DNA of 64,000 nucleotides, from assembly GCA_026707665.1 (NCBI GenBank), contig JAPOWK010000126.1, positions 1 through 64,000 of the forward strand. Direction: 5' to 3'. A program made the position numbers and the translations under genes. Every line of letters starts with the position of its first letter. Positions within the stretch are counted from its first letter, which is position 1. A model generated the notes under the pieces. That model did not search any database and was not told where the DNA came from. It saw only the letters and a program-made list of their open reading frames with translations. Positions 26,690-35,041 of the stretch are shown here, piece after piece. This DNA is from Chloroflexota bacterium (lineage in GTDB: Bacteria; Chloroflexota; Anaerolineae; Aggregatilineales; Phototrophicaceae).

Positions 26690-27424
26690 TTAGTCTTCGG
26701 AGAAAACGATGCCGCGGTAAATCTCGGACAGCGGCAGCTGGCAGCCGATCGTGTCGAGTGGGATGACATCGTCGATCGAGCTGTAGGATTGCCAGTGCCA
26801 GCCGCTCTCGCTTCTGGTGTACAACTCCACCTGGCAAGTAAACTGATCGATTATGACATAGGCTTCAATGCTGGGCATGCCACGATAATAATCAAGCTTG
26901 GTGAGCCTGTCGTAGCCAATCGTTGTTGGGGACAGCACTTCGAATACCGCGACTGGATTGAGCAGCAGCGTATCATCTTCCTCGAGCAACGCCTCGCCGC
27001 AGACCACGCTCAAATCAGGATAGACACGGCGCGTCTCGCTTATTCGCACAAGCATATCGCTGTCGCGCATCCAGCAGCCGGATTCACGAAGGCGGCTGCC
27101 TAGCGCGTATGTTAGATTAACTTTGATTTCACTGTGATTACTGGTTCCACCCGTCATATCATAAATGACTCCATCAATGAATTCATGCTTGAACTCGCTC
27201 TCCGCTTCAAACGCGAGATACTCTTCAAGGGTGAAGAGATGCGGCATGGGATAGCCGGGCACATAATCGGGGTGAACGGGCGCGTTCGGATCAACATCGC
27301 CCCAGTCGTAAATCACGCCATCTATGTATTCGTGTTTGAACTCGCTTCTTTCCTCAAAAGCGAAATACTCCTCAACAGTAAACTTGTGCGGACGGGGAAA
27401 GCTGTCAATGCGTTCGATCGCCAT
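26690..27424 (-). CDS. Uma2-family (PD-(D/E)XK-like) endonuclease with duplicated N-terminal segment
   Basis: A 244-residue Uma2/DUF820 protein. The core shows FTLEEYLAFEAES, FIDGVIYDMTGGT, RVYPDLSVVCGE, AVFEVLSPTT and the KLDYYRGMPSIEAYVIID helix, matching the restriction-like nuclease fold. Residues 13-40 repeat as residues 62-89 (22 of 28 identical), so the family's first strand-turn block occurs twice. The family is common in Cyanobacteria and Chloroflexota but of unproven function. ATG at 27424. Confidence 0.82.
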   Translation of the reverse strand: MAIERIDSFPRPHKFTVEEYFAFEERSEFKHEYIDGVIYDWGDVDPNAPVHPDYVPGYPMPHLFTLEEYLAFEAESEFKHEFIDGVIYDMTGGTSNHSEIKVNLTYALGSRLRESGCWMRDSDMLVRISETRRVYPDLSVVCGEALLEEDDTLLLNPVAVFEVLSPTTIGYDRLTKLDYYRGMPSIEAYVIIDQFTCQVELYTRSESGWHWQSYSSIDDVIPLDTIGCQLPLSEIYRGIVFSED

Positions 27425-27604
27425 TTTCGTCCCTCGGCGTCAATTTGCCTGCCGCCATTATAACACGCGGAGATTCCGCCCCAAGCGCGCTCAGCGCCTG
27501 GGCGCTCGGAACAGCGCCGCCAACTGATCCTGCATCATCGGGCGATGTGCTGGCGAGCGGCAAATATGTTAAAAATGGGTTGATTTACTTTCTGGGAGCG
27601 CAAA

Positions 27605-28759
27605 ATGCGGGTCGCGATCATCAGCGAGACCTTCCTGCCCAAGGTGGACGGCATTGTTAAGGTTGCTTGCCTGCTGCTGGATCACTTGTCGCAGCGCGGG
27701 ATTGAGGCGCTGGTGATTGCCCCGCGCTACGGCGAAGGCGCCAGCTACAACGATGTGCCGGTCCATAGCCTGCCGAGCCTGTCATTCCCGCTGTATCCCG
27801 AGGCGCGCCTCGGCTTCGCCACCCTGTCGCTTTATCGCGATCTGGCCGCCTTCCAGCCGGATGTCGCACATCTTTTTCATCCGGTGATGACGGGCATCCC
27901 GACGATGATGATGCTGAAGTGGATGGGGGCGCCGACAGTCAGCTCCTTCCATTTGGATTATGCGCGGCTGGCGCCACAATTCCGCCTCGGCGCCGTCGAT
28001 TTGGGCTTCACGCGACCGCTGATCGACGAGTTAACCAAGAGCGTCTTCAACTGGGCGGATTACAGCCTGGCGCCGTCGAAGCTGGTGCAGCGGCGGATGC
28101 GGCGCCTGGGCATCGCCAATGTCGGCTTGTGGCGGCGCGGCGTCGATGCCGAGGCCTTCCATCCCCGCTTTCGCTCGGCGGCCATGCGCGAGGCGATGAC
28201 CGAGGGCAATTCGGATTCGACGCTGCTGCTCTATGTCGGCCGGCTATCGGACGAGAAGCAGATTGAGCATATTCGGCCCACGCTGGAAGCGCTGCCGAAT
28301 ACGCGGCTGGCGCTGGTCGGCGATGGTCCGGCGCGCGCCCATCTGCAGCGCTACTACGCCGATCTGCCGGTCAAATTCATGGGCTATCTGCGCGGCGAGC
28401 GGCTGTCACAGGCTTATGCCAGCGCCGATATCTTCGTCTTCCCCTCGCGGCTGGAGACCTTTGGGCTGGTCGTGATTGAAGCGATGGCGGCTGGTTTGCC
28501 GGTTGTGGCGGCGCGGGTGGGCGGCGTCGCCGATATGGTCCAAGAGGGCGTGAACGGCTACAGCTTCGCGAGCGGCGACCGGAAGGCGCTTCTGGAGGGC
28601 GTGCGCAAGATCGCGAGCAATCAGGAGAACAGGCGCTGGATGGGGCAGCAAGCGCGCGCTTACGCCGAGGGGCAATCCTGGGACGCGATCATGGATGAGC
28701 TGATCGAGGTTTATGCCGGGCTAATCGCGTCGCGGCGTCGGCAGCGGGTGGCGGTGTGA
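27605..28759 (+). CDS. Glycosyltransferase family 4
   Basis: A 384-residue GT-B enzyme. The N-terminal Rossmann half opens with RVAIISETFLPKVDG, as in GT4 mannosyl- and glucosyl-lipid synthases. The C-terminal donor half shows LLYVGRLSDEKQIEH, GDGPARAHL and the EX7E-type FPSRLETFGLVVIEAMAAGLPVV. GGGAG precedes the ATG. A role in glycolipid or surface glycan synthesis is likely. Its last ~36 codons recur as an orphan fragment at 30.03-30.13 kb. Confidence 0.87.
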   Translation: MRVAIISETFLPKVDGIVKVACLLLDHLSQRGIEALVIAPRYGEGASYNDVPVHSLPSLSFPLYPEARLGFATLSLYRDLAAFQPDVAHLFHPVMTGIPTMMMLKWMGAPTVSSFHLDYARLAPQFRLGAVDLGFTRPLIDELTKSVFNWADYSLAPSKLVQRRMRRLGIANVGLWRRGVDAEAFHPRFRSAAMREAMTEGNSDSTLLLYVGRLSDEKQIEHIRPTLEALPNTRLALVGDGPARAHLQRYYADLPVKFMGYLRGERLSQAYASADIFVFPSRLETFGLVVIEAMAAGLPVVAARVGGVADMVQEGVNGYSFASGDRKALLEGVRKIASNQENRRWMGQQARAYAEGQSWDAIMDELIEVYAGLIASRRRQRVAV

Positions 28760-28809
28760 ACAATCCGTTTTTTCTAACATCAGCCTGTGCAATTGAATTG
28801 TCACCATCT

Positions 28810-29922
28810 TTACTGCGGGCACGTTACATCTTTGGAATCCATAAGTCGTCTGCGCTCCTCTTCGCTCAATCCAATAGAAGACTTCAGCGTTTCGTGGTAC
28901 CCAACTTCAAAGCCGTCAAACTTATGCAATAGTTCGTATGTCTCGGCATCCCACATACGAATATCGAATTGTCCAACGACCGCAAATCGACTGCCGTCAG
29001 GGTGCCATGCAATAGAATCTCGATAACGGGGTGAGGTATCCTCACGCGAATAACTCCCCCGTAATTGCTTCATTAGCTCCCAACTATGACCGTCAAATGC
29101 ATACACATATACGTTACACCCAAGCCCGTTCAATACGACTCGACTGCCATCAGGTGACCAGGCTGCACTCACGCCCAGGTTCGCTCCTTTGCCCGATGCG
29201 CTATACAATGCTGGAATCTCTTCGGATGTCTCGACGCGTAGGTGATATACGCCTCCAGAGACACTTATCTCAAGTATGTCGCCATCGATACTGCAATCCG
29301 CCAACTTAAGTGAGCCTATAATCGCTGATTCTAGCATTCTGTTTTCTACCACATTCACGATATAGGTTTCTTCAGATCCCATAACGGCAACAGTACTTTC
29401 CGAGAGCCAGCAGACAGCTGAGATGTAGTTGAGGACGGCATATCTCTCCGATAGAGTTTCCTTAAAAGAGAAAAGCTCTGCGCTCGTCAAGGCATCCCAG
29501 ATGTGTACTGTGCCGTAAAGTGTTCCGGCCATTACAAGATCATCAGTAAGATGCCAGCGAACTGTGCTCGTTACCCATTGGTCCCGTATCACTGTTTTGA
29601 TTTCTTGTAAGTTGGCGTCAATAATGAGCATGGGAATGTCAGTGAAATGAGAATAACTGATAGCAACCAAGTCACCTTTAGCGTTCCAGTCTATGGTTGT
29701 CGGCGGATAACCAGCCATTTCTCGAGTCGCTACATACCCCGATTCAGTGAATTCCGTATCAAAGAACCACAACCCGGTATTGCTGCCAACCGCAATCGTT
29801 TCACCATCCGGGCTCCAGGCGATTGATGTCGCCCAGCCTCGTTCCTGGGCGGAACCAATGTTGGACAGCAACAGCAACAGGGCCGCGGCGAACCAGAGTC
29901 GTAGCCCGCACACTTTGTTCAT
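28810..29922 (-). CDS. Secreted WD40-like beta-propeller protein, copy A
   Basis: A 370-residue protein with a signal peptide (LLLLLSNIGSAQ) followed by repeats containing AWSPDGETIAVG, WSPDGSRVVL and AWHPDGSRFAVVG..IRMWDAET, the pattern of WD40/TolB-like blades. It probably folds as a periplasmic or extracellular propeller for protein interaction. It is clearly paralogous to the next gene on this strand; both share QxRGxAT, TGLWxFDT and the C-terminal DAETYxLL..xDGFEV. The pair arose with a segmental duplication (see findings). Confidence 0.78.
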   Translation of the reverse strand: MNKVCGLRLWFAAALLLLLSNIGSAQERGWATSIAWSPDGETIAVGSNTGLWFFDTEFTESGYVATREMAGYPPTTIDWNAKGDLVAISYSHFTDIPMLIIDANLQEIKTVIRDQWVTSTVRWHLTDDLVMAGTLYGTVHIWDALTSAELFSFKETLSERYAVLNYISAVCWLSESTVAVMGSEETYIVNVVENRMLESAIIGSLKLADCSIDGDILEISVSGGVYHLRVETSEEIPALYSASGKGANLGVSAAWSPDGSRVVLNGLGCNVYVYAFDGHSWELMKQLRGSYSREDTSPRYRDSIAWHPDGSRFAVVGQFDIRMWDAETYELLHKFDGFEVGYHETLKSSIGLSEEERRRLMDSKDVTCPQ

Positions 29923-29995
29923 CTCCCCGAATACGTCAAAGGCTTTGTCTCGATTGTGCTGGAGAATAGCCTAGCGACAACCTACGCCTTCCGTA

Positions 29996-30026
29996 CGACT
30001 GGCGCGGCTACTCGGCCATCACGTAC
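29996..30026 (-). pseudogene. 3' remnant of the inositol-phosphatase-like gene
   Basis: Read leftwards, this stretch gives Q-Y-V-M-A-E-stop, matching the last residues Q-R-V-M-A-E-stop of the phosphatase gene at 31458. The following spacer up to copy A also aligns with the spacer upstream of copy B. It is a duplication scar, too short to be functional. Confidence 0.6.
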
Positions 30027-30134
30027 TGGCTGGGGCAGCAGCTGCGCGCTTACGCCGAGGGGCAATCCTGGGAGGCGATCATGGATGAGTTGATCGAGGT
30101 GTACGCCGGGCTGATCGCGGCGCGGCGGCGAGGC
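30027..30134 (+). pseudogene. 3' remnant of the GT4 glycosyltransferase gene
   Basis: About 108 bases reading W-L-G-Q-Q-L-R-A-Y-A-E-G-Q-S-W-E-A-I-M-D and on to VYAGLIAARRRG, matching the end of the intact glycosyltransferase at 28.64-28.74 kb. The frame has no start and its upstream is the phosphatase remnant, so it is a dead fragment. Confidence 0.75.
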
Positions 30135-30183
30135 TTGGATCCTCGCGCTTGCGGTGCAGCTCACAGGTTACACCGGGAAAACT

Positions 30184-31362
30184 TTAACCCTCAGGCAGCT
30201 CCGAGTTCAACGCCTTGATGCACCGATTTTTCAGTGAATCGATCAACTTCAACTCTTGCTCATTTAGCTCGCCCAGCAACGATTCAGATAATGCCGGAAA
30301 GCTGACCTCAAATCCATCGTAGCGTCGAAGCAGTTTGTACGTCTCAGCATCCCAGACGCGAATGCCGCCGAATTGCCCAACAGCGGCGAACTGGCTGCCG
30401 TCAGCGCGCCACGCGAGCGAATCTCGGAATATAGTCGCGCCAAAATCTTCCACGAGAAAGATTCCTCCCGGAAACTTCGCCAATAGGTTACCGTTGTGAC
30501 CGTCATATAGACGAAGCCGACAACCCTGCGCAGCTCGAAGAATCCTGCTACGATCCGGTGAAAATTCAAAATATTGGGTAGGCTCCCAATCGTCTCTTTC
30601 CAAAGGAATCACAATGTCCGCAGGATCGATTGCAATATCTTCAAACGCATCTACATAGGCGCCAGTTTTGGCATCAACCAGATATCCTCGGTGATTTAGA
30701 ATCTTGTAGTCTTTATGGCAATCCGGGGGCAGCCACAGGTATGTTTCGAATGAATACAGCGTCTTCTTTAGTTCAACATCAACAACAAAAGTTTCCTTCT
30801 TGTGCATAAAAGCGATCACGCTCTCCGTAAACCAGCATACGGCTATAGTGGTATTCGGCGGTGCCTCTTCAGGCCAATCGCTTGGCTCAAACTGAAACAC
30901 AGGCATCCCCGAAAGCGCATCCAATACAATCGACTTGCCCCAGTATCCTCCGGCAGCAATATGGTTATCCGAGGGATGCCAAGCAACTTCCGTCCAAAGC
31001 CACTCGTCCAAATACCCGAGGCTGATCTCGGTGATGACCTCAAGTTTATCAACATCAATTATTTGGATTTCACTGATTCCAGGGTAGCGGTCCCTTGGAT
31101 ACCCGACAGCAAGCAGATTTCCAGCGGCATTCCATTCCAGAGAAGCGGGCCAGTGCCACCATTCAGTGAGTCCTATGTCAACAAAGCCCACTTCATTGAA
31201 ATCCGTATCAAACAGCCACAGCCCGGTGCTGCTGACTACCGCAATGGTATCGCCGTCAGGACTCCAATCGATCGCTGTCGCAATCCCTCGATCCTGCGCG
31301 AACGATAAGCCACCAATCGAGAGCAACAGAACGGCGGAAACAACCGAGATAAGCCTACGCAT
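30184..31362 (-). CDS. Secreted WD40-like beta-propeller protein, copy B
   Basis: A 392-residue protein with a signal peptide (RRLISVVSAVLLLSIGGLSFAQ) and blades containing DWSPDGDTIAVV, AWHPSDNHIAAGG and AWRADGSQFAAVG..IRVWDAET. ATG at 31362 has GGAG 7 nt upstream and starts the signal peptide; earlier in-frame codons are in the duplicated leader. It is about 20 residues longer than copy A, mostly in mid-propeller loops and the C-terminal tail. No catalytic site was seen. Confidence 0.78.
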   Translation of the reverse strand: MRRLISVVSAVLLLSIGGLSFAQDRGIATAIDWSPDGDTIAVVSSTGLWLFDTDFNEVGFVDIGLTEWWHWPASLEWNAAGNLLAVGYPRDRYPGISEIQIIDVDKLEVITEISLGYLDEWLWTEVAWHPSDNHIAAGGYWGKSIVLDALSGMPVFQFEPSDWPEEAPPNTTIAVCWFTESVIAFMHKKETFVVDVELKKTLYSFETYLWLPPDCHKDYKILNHRGYLVDAKTGAYVDAFEDIAIDPADIVIPLERDDWEPTQYFEFSPDRSRILRAAQGCRLRLYDGHNGNLLAKFPGGIFLVEDFGATIFRDSLAWRADGSQFAAVGQFGGIRVWDAETYKLLRRYDGFEVSFPALSESLLGELNEQELKLIDSLKNRCIKALNSELPEG

Positions 31363-31457
31363 GTAGTTCTCCGAATACGCAGCTAGAGGCTTAATCTGCA
31401 TTGTCGTGCGAGACTGGCGAGCGACAACTTACGCATTTCATACGAATGCGAGCGAGG

Positions 31458-32408
31458 CTACTCCGCCATCACGCGCTGGACCGCTTCAACCACACGCTCG
31501 TGATGCGCGCCGTTGCTGACGATCATGCCGGCGTTAGGCAGGGTGTCGCCCTGGGAGAAATCGAGGGGGCTTCCGTCGAGGTCGGTAGCCGTCCCGCCGG
31601 CCGCTTGCACCAGAGCGACGCCGGCGACATGATCCCAAATCTTATGAGCATAGCGGCTGCCTTCGCGCGGCAGGCGCATATACAGATCGGCATCGCCGCA
31701 AGCGACCAGGGCGTATTTCTCCATGCTGTCCAATTCAAGGAGGCGAGCATCACGCAGCCCGGCAAGTTCACGGGCGCGAGCCATGCGCGATTTGCTGGCG
31801 TGGGCGCGCTCGAAGCTTTGCGCGGCGATGAATTCTTCGGGCTTGGAGCGCGACGAGACAGTCACGCGCGTACCGTCGCCGGCGGCTAGTGGCGCTCTGA
31901 ACGTTGAGCCGCCATGCGTGTAGAACAGGGCGCCTTCACCGTCGTCATAGCCGGGCGCGGCCACGATGCCTTCGGCCACCTGCCCTTCCAGTAGCAGACC
32001 GCAGGCGATGGCATAGTGTCGCCGGGCGAGGAAGCCTTTGGTGCCGTCGATGGGGTCGATCACCCAGGTGCGGGCGGCTGCGCGGTCGGCGCCGAAATCG
32101 AGCCAAGCCAGCAGATCAGCTGCTTTGACGTGCTGGCGCAAGACCTGCGTCAAGAGCGCGAGGATTTGGGCGCGCTGCTCCGCCGAGACCAGTTGAGAGA
32201 ATTGCTCGCTCGATTCTTCGGCGACGACGGCATCGTCCGGGTAGCGCTGTTGCAGAGCGCGGCAGATGATGGCCTGCGAGCCGTAATCGGCGATGGTGAC
32301 CGGTTCGGAGTGATCGCCGGCGGTTTTGGTTTCGGCGCTGAGGTAGCGCTCTTGCACGAGGCGGCAGAGTTTCGCCGCGTCACGCACAGCAGCGAGCAAG
32401 GCTTCCAT
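31458..32408 (-). CDS. Inositol monophosphatase-family 3'(2'),5'-bisphosphate nucleotidase-like protein
   Basis: A 316-residue Mg2+/Li+-sensitive phosphatase. The metal motifs are present: VVAEESSE, WVIDPIDGTKGFLA and the late WDHVAGVALVQAAGG. The text after DPIDGT (KGFLARRHYAIACGLLLEG) is typical of HAL2/CysQ-type enzymes, which remove the 3' phosphate of PAP, rather than of inositol phosphatases. ATG at 32408 has AGGAAAAA upstream. Its 3' end was copied into the scar at 30.0 kb. Confidence 0.85.
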   Translation of the reverse strand: MEALLAAVRDAAKLCRLVQERYLSAETKTAGDHSEPVTIADYGSQAIICRALQQRYPDDAVVAEESSEQFSQLVSAEQRAQILALLTQVLRQHVKAADLLAWLDFGADRAAARTWVIDPIDGTKGFLARRHYAIACGLLLEGQVAEGIVAAPGYDDGEGALFYTHGGSTFRAPLAAGDGTRVTVSSRSKPEEFIAAQSFERAHASKSRMARARELAGLRDARLLELDSMEKYALVACGDADLYMRLPREGSRYAHKIWDHVAGVALVQAAGGTATDLDGSPLDFSQGDTLPNAGMIVSNGAHHERVVEAVQRVMAE

Positions 32409-32561
32409 GGTTTTTCCTGTGCGATTTGTTTCTCGCGCGCATAATAATCGGTCCCGCGCGAATTTGATATGCGCTGTTTTCTGCGTAAAGCAAAGGGACG
32501 AGCCGAAGCCCGTCCGCGGTTCCGATATCAAGCTCGAATTGGCGCAACAGCGGGAGCGCCG

Positions 32562-32717
32562 CTAAGTCTGGATGCGGAAATCGTTCTTGTCTTCCCCAGG
32601 CGGCCTGAAGCGTCCAGGCGTGAAAGACCTGACAGTGACAAAGAATATACCGGCCATCGTAATGACGAGCATCATGACGATGCACATTTCGGTTAGAGCA
32701 GGACCAAAGGATGCCAT
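32562..32717 (-). CDS. Small single-pass membrane protein
   Basis: A 51-residue frame with ATG at 32717, preceded by AAAGGGGGAA, one of the best SDs in the window. One hydrophobic helix (MCIVMMLVITMAGIFFVTV) is followed by a basic, Pro-rich tail. It lies in an otherwise gene-poor 700-bp gap. Function unknown. Confidence 0.5.
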   Translation of the reverse strand: MASFGPALTEMCIVMMLVITMAGIFFVTVRSFTPGRFRPPGEDKNDFRIQT

Positions 32718-32846
32718 GCCAATTCCCCCTTTCACTATCACCCTTAGTCTATACAATATATACAGGGAATGTAAAGAGTTTTTCATGCGCATTGCACAAA
32801 GGCAGACTTTTTGCCGGGATTTCCCAGACATTTTCGTCTCTGATGC

Positions 32847-32880
32847 GCCCTACCAACGAGCTATAGAAAGGGAGCTAGAC
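32847..32880. repeat. Partial family B repeat
   Basis: TACCAACGAGCTATAGAAAGGGAGCTAGACC is the right half of a family B element with the C-rich arm lost. The surrounding 32720-33125 gap shows no gene other than this fragment and the leader of the ABC exporter. Confidence 0.5.
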
Positions 32881-33125
32881 CAGGCAAATTACGTATTGTT
32901 CTGTAGTCTTTCGTAAGAATTGTAGCTGCGAACAAGCGAGACAGTTCAGCCGCTCATCGCATATTGGGGGAGGCAACGGCCCTGTTGCTTTAGCGCCACG
33001 ACGGGACAAGGCAGACATATTCCGTCAGAAAGCGCGACACCACCCTTGCGTTTCACGGGCAAGTCATGTACATTCCTCTCCCTTTGAACTAATGTTCCAT
33101 GTAAGATCGATTACAGGAGAGACCA

Positions 33126-34910
33126 TTGAAAAAGAAGAGCGAGTTTTCAGTTGAAGGCTTGCGAGATTACAACCGCAGCGGACCAGTGCGCTGGATCATC
33201 TCGCATTGCTTGGAACACAAGCTCTATTTGTTCGTCGGCTTGTGCGCCTTCGCCTTGACTTACGTCTCCTTTTCAGGGGCGCGCGTGATGTTTGGCCGCG
33301 GCGCGGAGATCATCATCAATGGCGGGGACGCGCAGGCGGTGATCGCGGTGAGTCTCGCCGTCCTGATCCTGTCAGTAGCGGACGGTCTGTTCTCGCTGCT
33401 GGGCTCGATGGTGATGGTGATCTTGTCGACGCGGGTCGAGCGCGATTCGCGGCATGAGCTCTACGCCAGCCTGCTGGGCAAAAGCCAGACTTTCCATGAC
33501 CAGCAGCGGGTGGGCGATATCATGGCGAGAGCCACCGACGACGTCCGGCAGCTCAACTTTGTGATTCACCCGGGCATCATGTTCATCTTTGATATGTTTC
33601 TGGGTTTCGCGGTGCCGATGATTTATATCGCCGCCATAAATTTGGAATTGCTGCTGGTTCCCGTCATATTTGTCATCGGCTATGTCGTCGTCGTGCGCCG
33701 ATACATGCGCCGGCTGGAACCGGTGATGATGCAGCAGCGCATGCAATATGGCACGCTGAGCGCCCGTTTGGAGGAGACGATCAGCGGAATCGAGATCGTG
33801 AAAGTGGCGGCGCAGGAGATTGAAGAGCGCAAGAAGTTCAAACGCAACGCCTGGAAATTCCGCGACTTCTTCGTGCAGCAAGGCAAGATTGAAGCGGCTT
33901 ATCTGCCCTTGCTAATGTTCGGCATCGCCTTCGGATTCTTTTTCCTGCACTGCCTGAATATGTACAGCCGCGGCATCCTCAGCATTGGCGATATCGTCGC
34001 TGTCGCCGGTTTGATGCAGGTGATCTCGTTCCCGGTTTTCATCTCGCTGTTTTCGATCAGCATGATTCAACTGGGCATCGCTGGCGCGCGCCGCATTCTT
34101 GAGCTCATAGAGCAGCGTTCGGATATCGATGAGAACCTGGGAGGGCACGGCGCCCCGGTGGTCGGCGCGATCGAGTTCGATCATGTGACCTTCAAATTCC
34201 ACGGCAGCACGGTGTTGGAGGATGTTTCCTTCACCGTCGAGCCGGGGCAAACGGTCGCCATTGTCGGGCAGACCGGCTCGGGCAAATCCACGCTGACGCA
34301 ACTGGTCAGCCGCACCTACGATGTCGATGAGGGGCGCGTAATGATTGATGGCGTGGACGTGCGCGATTGGAATCTGGATCGCCTGCGTTCGCAGATGGGC
34401 AAGATCGAGCAGGATATCTTCCTGTTCTCACGCTCCATTGCCGACAATATCGCCTTTGGCGTACAGAACGCCACGCCGAAAGAGATCGAAAACGCGGCGA
34501 AAGAGGCGCAGGCGCACGACTTCATCATGTCCTTCAACGATGGCTACGAGAGCGAAATCGGCGAACGCGGGGTGACCCTGTCCGGCGGGCAGCGGCAGCG
34601 GCTGGCTTTGGCGCGCGCCTTCTTGCGGCAGCCGCGGATTCTCATTCTTGATGACTCGACGAGCGCAATCGACAGCGCGACCGAAGACGAGATTCAGAAG
34701 GCAATGCGGAGGGCGCAGGAGGGAAGAACGACGATATTGATCACGCATCGTCTCTCTCAAATCCGCTGGGCGGATCGCATCATCGTTTTGGAAAACGGCC
34801 GAGCCATCGCGAACGGCTCGCACGAAGAATTGCTGCTCAGCTCGGCGCATTATCGGCGGATATTCGCGCGTTATGGCGCGGTCGAAGCGGAGGTCTACCC
34901 CTCCCCCTAG
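33126..34910 (+). CDS. ABC exporter half-transporter with degenerate ATPase site
   Basis: A 594-residue permease-ATPase: six N-terminal helices, then an NBD with Walker A GQTGSGKST (~residue 378), canonical signature LSGGQRQRL and H-loop ITHRLSQ. The Walker B end reads ILILDDSTSAID, so Asp replaces the catalytic Glu. This is the pattern of the degenerate-site subunit in heterodimeric exporters such as TM287/288. The start is TTG with GGAGAG upstream. It is paired with the next gene as a heterodimer; a lipid, drug or peptide substrate cannot be told apart. Confidence 0.9.
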   Translation: MKKKSEFSVEGLRDYNRSGPVRWIISHCLEHKLYLFVGLCAFALTYVSFSGARVMFGRGAEIIINGGDAQAVIAVSLAVLILSVADGLFSLLGSMVMVILSTRVERDSRHELYASLLGKSQTFHDQQRVGDIMARATDDVRQLNFVIHPGIMFIFDMFLGFAVPMIYIAAINLELLLVPVIFVIGYVVVVRRYMRRLEPVMMQQRMQYGTLSARLEETISGIEIVKVAAQEIEERKKFKRNAWKFRDFFVQQGKIEAAYLPLLMFGIAFGFFFLHCLNMYSRGILSIGDIVAVAGLMQVISFPVFISLFSISMIQLGIAGARRILELIEQRSDIDENLGGHGAPVVGAIEFDHVTFKFHGSTVLEDVSFTVEPGQTVAIVGQTGSGKSTLTQLVSRTYDVDEGRVMIDGVDVRDWNLDRLRSQMGKIEQDIFLFSRSIADNIAFGVQNATPKEIENAAKEAQAHDFIMSFNDGYESEIGERGVTLSGGQRQRLALARAFLRQPRILILDDSTSAIDSATEDEIQKAMRRAQEGRTTILITHRLSQIRWADRIIVLENGRAIANGSHEELLLSSAHYRRIFARYGAVEAEVYPSP

Positions 34911-34940
34911 CCCCCTCCCCAAAGCATTAGGGAGGGGGAA
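34903..34940. repeat. C-rich/G-rich hairpin between exporter genes (family B-like)
   Basis: CCCCCTCCC (34911-34919) and GGGAGGGGG (34930-34938) form a perfect 9-bp stem directly after the first exporter stop, with no T-run. It resembles family B but has a different loop. Confidence 0.6.
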
Positions 34941-35041
34941 AGCCTTGTTCCATAATAGCGAGTATCCGCTGAACGCGGCTATACGACCGGGACGCTTGCG
35001 CCAAAACGAAAGTTGACACTGTAGACAAGTAAGGAGTCAAT

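Noticed and set aside
30027..30134. Start of a new glycosyltransferase gene
   Set aside because: Only the last ~36 codons are present, with no start or upstream domain; it is a duplication remnant.
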